DNA of 5,342 bases, taken from assembly GCA_947628265.1 (NCBI GenBank), contig CANQZF010000126.1:1-5342 (forward strand), given 5' to 3'. The notes below the pieces were generated by a model. It did no database searches. It saw only the letters and a program-made list of their open reading frames with translations, and was not told where the DNA came from. Shown here in pieces: positions 4,553-5,342 of this stretch. Source of the stretch: an uncultured Oscillospiraceae bacterium. GTDB taxonomy: Bacteria; Bacillota; Clostridia; Oscillospirales; Oscillospiraceae. Position 1 is the stretch's first letter. Each line of letters opens with the position of its first letter. A program made the position numbers and the translations under genes.

Positions 4553-5342
4553 ACACGCCGGCCAGGGAGCCCCGGACGGTCACGGCGTTACCGGAGACGG
4601 CGGTCTCGTAGGTCTTGGAGAAGGTCTTGTTCCAGTTCTCGCCCCCCACCTCCTCGTCGTCCACCCAGGCGCGGCGGATGTTCCTGTCGTTGTCCGTGGG
4701 GGCCTTAAAGCAGGTGAGCTCCACGGGCCGGGCCAGGGTCTCTCTCCCTCCGATCATCACGCTTGTGAAGGTCCCCCGGAGCTTGGAGAAGGTGTAGGCA
4801 AACCCCTCCCCCCGGGCGTAGACGTTCCGCTCGTCCTCCGTGAGGGTAAGGGGCGCGGGGCGTTCCGCTTTTTCCAAAGTCACGTCCAAAGCGTGCTCCG
4901 TGGCGGCGTACTCCACGCCGTCCTTTGAAAGGCGGCAGCGGATGTGGGCCCCCAGGCGGCAGCTTTCGGGCTTTTCCGGGAGCTCCACCCGCGTCCACGC
5001 GTGGGGCGCGCAGTCCAGCCGCATATCCCGGGCGCTCACGACCTCCCCGTCCCGCTCCAGTTCCAGAGTGAAGACGTACTCCTTTAAATTTGTGAAGTCC
5101 AGCCGGTTGCGGACCTGAAGGACGCCGCCCTCAAGGCGCGTCTCCATGGGCTGGTAGGCGGCTTTGATCTCCAGCGTCCCCGCCTTGAAGCTCCTGTCGG
5201 CGAAGACCATCCCGTCGCAGCAGAAGTTCCCGGCGTGGGCCAGCTCCCCGGGGAAGTCCCCGCCGTAGCACTGGACGCCGTTTTTCATGGCCACGTGGTC
5301 GGCCCACTCCCAGACGCACCCGCCGATGAGCTTGGGGTACTT
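4446..5342 (-). CDS. lacZ: Beta-galactosidase, upstream piece of frameshifted lacZ
   Basis: This reading frame is open from the right edge to a TGA at 4448-4446 and holds the end of the GH2 barrel, the following beta-sandwich, and the start of the C-terminal LacZ domain up to FKAPTDNDRN and ETAVSGNAVTVRGSLAGV. After about 4553 the translation (SRARGEVRIFRRWDGGG and on) no longer resembles LacZ, so roughly the last 35 residues are out-of-frame. The true start is outside the window; the GTG at 5294 is internal. Confidence 0.75.
   Translation of the reverse strand, partial: KYPKLIGGCVWEWADHVAMKNGVQCYGGDFPGELAHAGNFCCDGMVFADRSFKAGTLEIKAAYQPMETRLEGGVLQVRNRLDFTNLKEYVFTLELERDGEVVSARDMRLDCAPHAWTRVELPEKPESCRLGAHIRCRLSKDGVEYAATEHALDVTLEKAERPAPLTLTEDERNVYARGEGFAYTFSKLRGTFTSVMIGGRETLARPVELTCFKAPTDNDRNIRRAWVDDEEVGGENWNKTFSKTYETAVSGNAVTVRGSLAGVSRARGEVRIFRRWDGGGEPYGPRPGGRLLPPAPGL

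Larger units (their letters stand above)
4016..5342 (-). pseudogene. lacZ: LacZ-type GH2 beta-galactosidase, C-terminal half, frameshifted
   Basis: The two frames together encode the C-terminal half of a GH2 beta-galactosidase, which hydrolyses terminal beta-galactosides such as lactose. The first visible residues, KYPKLIGGCVWEWADH, match the segment around Trp568 of E. coli LacZ. They are followed by CYGGDFPGE, FCCDGMVFADR, FKAPTDNDRN (4710-4681), YGKGPGENYSDM, YVRPQEHGNHTG and LGSNSCGP, all standard LacZ landmarks in the right order. The pieces total about 475 residues, close to the 460 expected. The frame shifts by +1 near 4553, within GTGTCCCGCGCCC: the upstream frame reads GSLAGVSRARGEV, the downstream frame PAPEARYEFFADGTVEV. 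One extra base (or two missing) is implied. It may be a true pseudogene or a sequencing/assembly error; everything else looks intact. The catalytic glutamates lie beyond the right edge. Confidence 0.82.

Noticed and set aside
4530..4582. Programmed +1 ribosomal frameshift in lacZ
   Set aside because: No known slippery site, rare codon plus stop, or stimulatory structure is visible, and the LacZ family is not known to use recoding; mutation or sequence error is simpler.

Overview
The window looks like chromosomal DNA from a GC-rich, Gram-positive gut Clostridium relative, most likely Oscillospiraceae/Flavonifractor-like. This is inferred from strong GGAGG-type ribosome binding sites, consensus sigma-A promoters in short AT-rich gaps, GC-rich coding sequence, a PPi-type phosphofructokinase, DUF2975/YozG-type/DUF4173 proteins, and GC-rich palindromic intergenic repeats. 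The species cannot be named from this sequence.

Layout: (1) 1-233, minus strand, the start of a 6-phosphofructokinase of the PPi-dependent type, running off the left edge. (2) 234-478, an AT-rich divergent intergenic region with one well-formed promoter for each side and a perfect 7-bp-arm palindrome just upstream of the rightward -35. (3) 479-2812, plus strand: a four-helix DUF2975 membrane protein, a small YozG-like Cro/C1 DNA-binding protein, then, after a 195-bp gap filled by a composite GC-rich palindromic repeat, a roughly 10-helix DUF4173/DUF4153-type membrane protein. (4) 2813-2975, two hairpins; the second is a classic two-way terminator serving the converging genes. (5) 2976-3898, minus strand: a two-gene operon of unknown function with start/stop overlap, encoding a protein with two membrane helices and a cytoplasmic domain, and a small four-cysteine zinc-ribbon-like protein, driven by a perfect consensus promoter. 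(6) 4016-5342, minus strand: the C-terminal half of a LacZ-type GH2 beta-galactosidase, interrupted by a +1 frameshift near 4553 and open at the right edge.

How the parts work together: the pfp and lacZ pieces are sugar metabolism, but they lie in separate transcription units, so no joint pathway is implied. The DUF2975-HTH pair is a recurrent partnership in Firmicutes and is probably a self-regulated envelope module; the DUF4173 protein may belong to it. I see no CRISPR array, transposase, phage gene, rRNA or tRNA. The most notable points are the lacZ frameshift, the palindromic repeat inserted inside the membrane-protein operon, the putative operator, and the uncharacterised two-gene operon.
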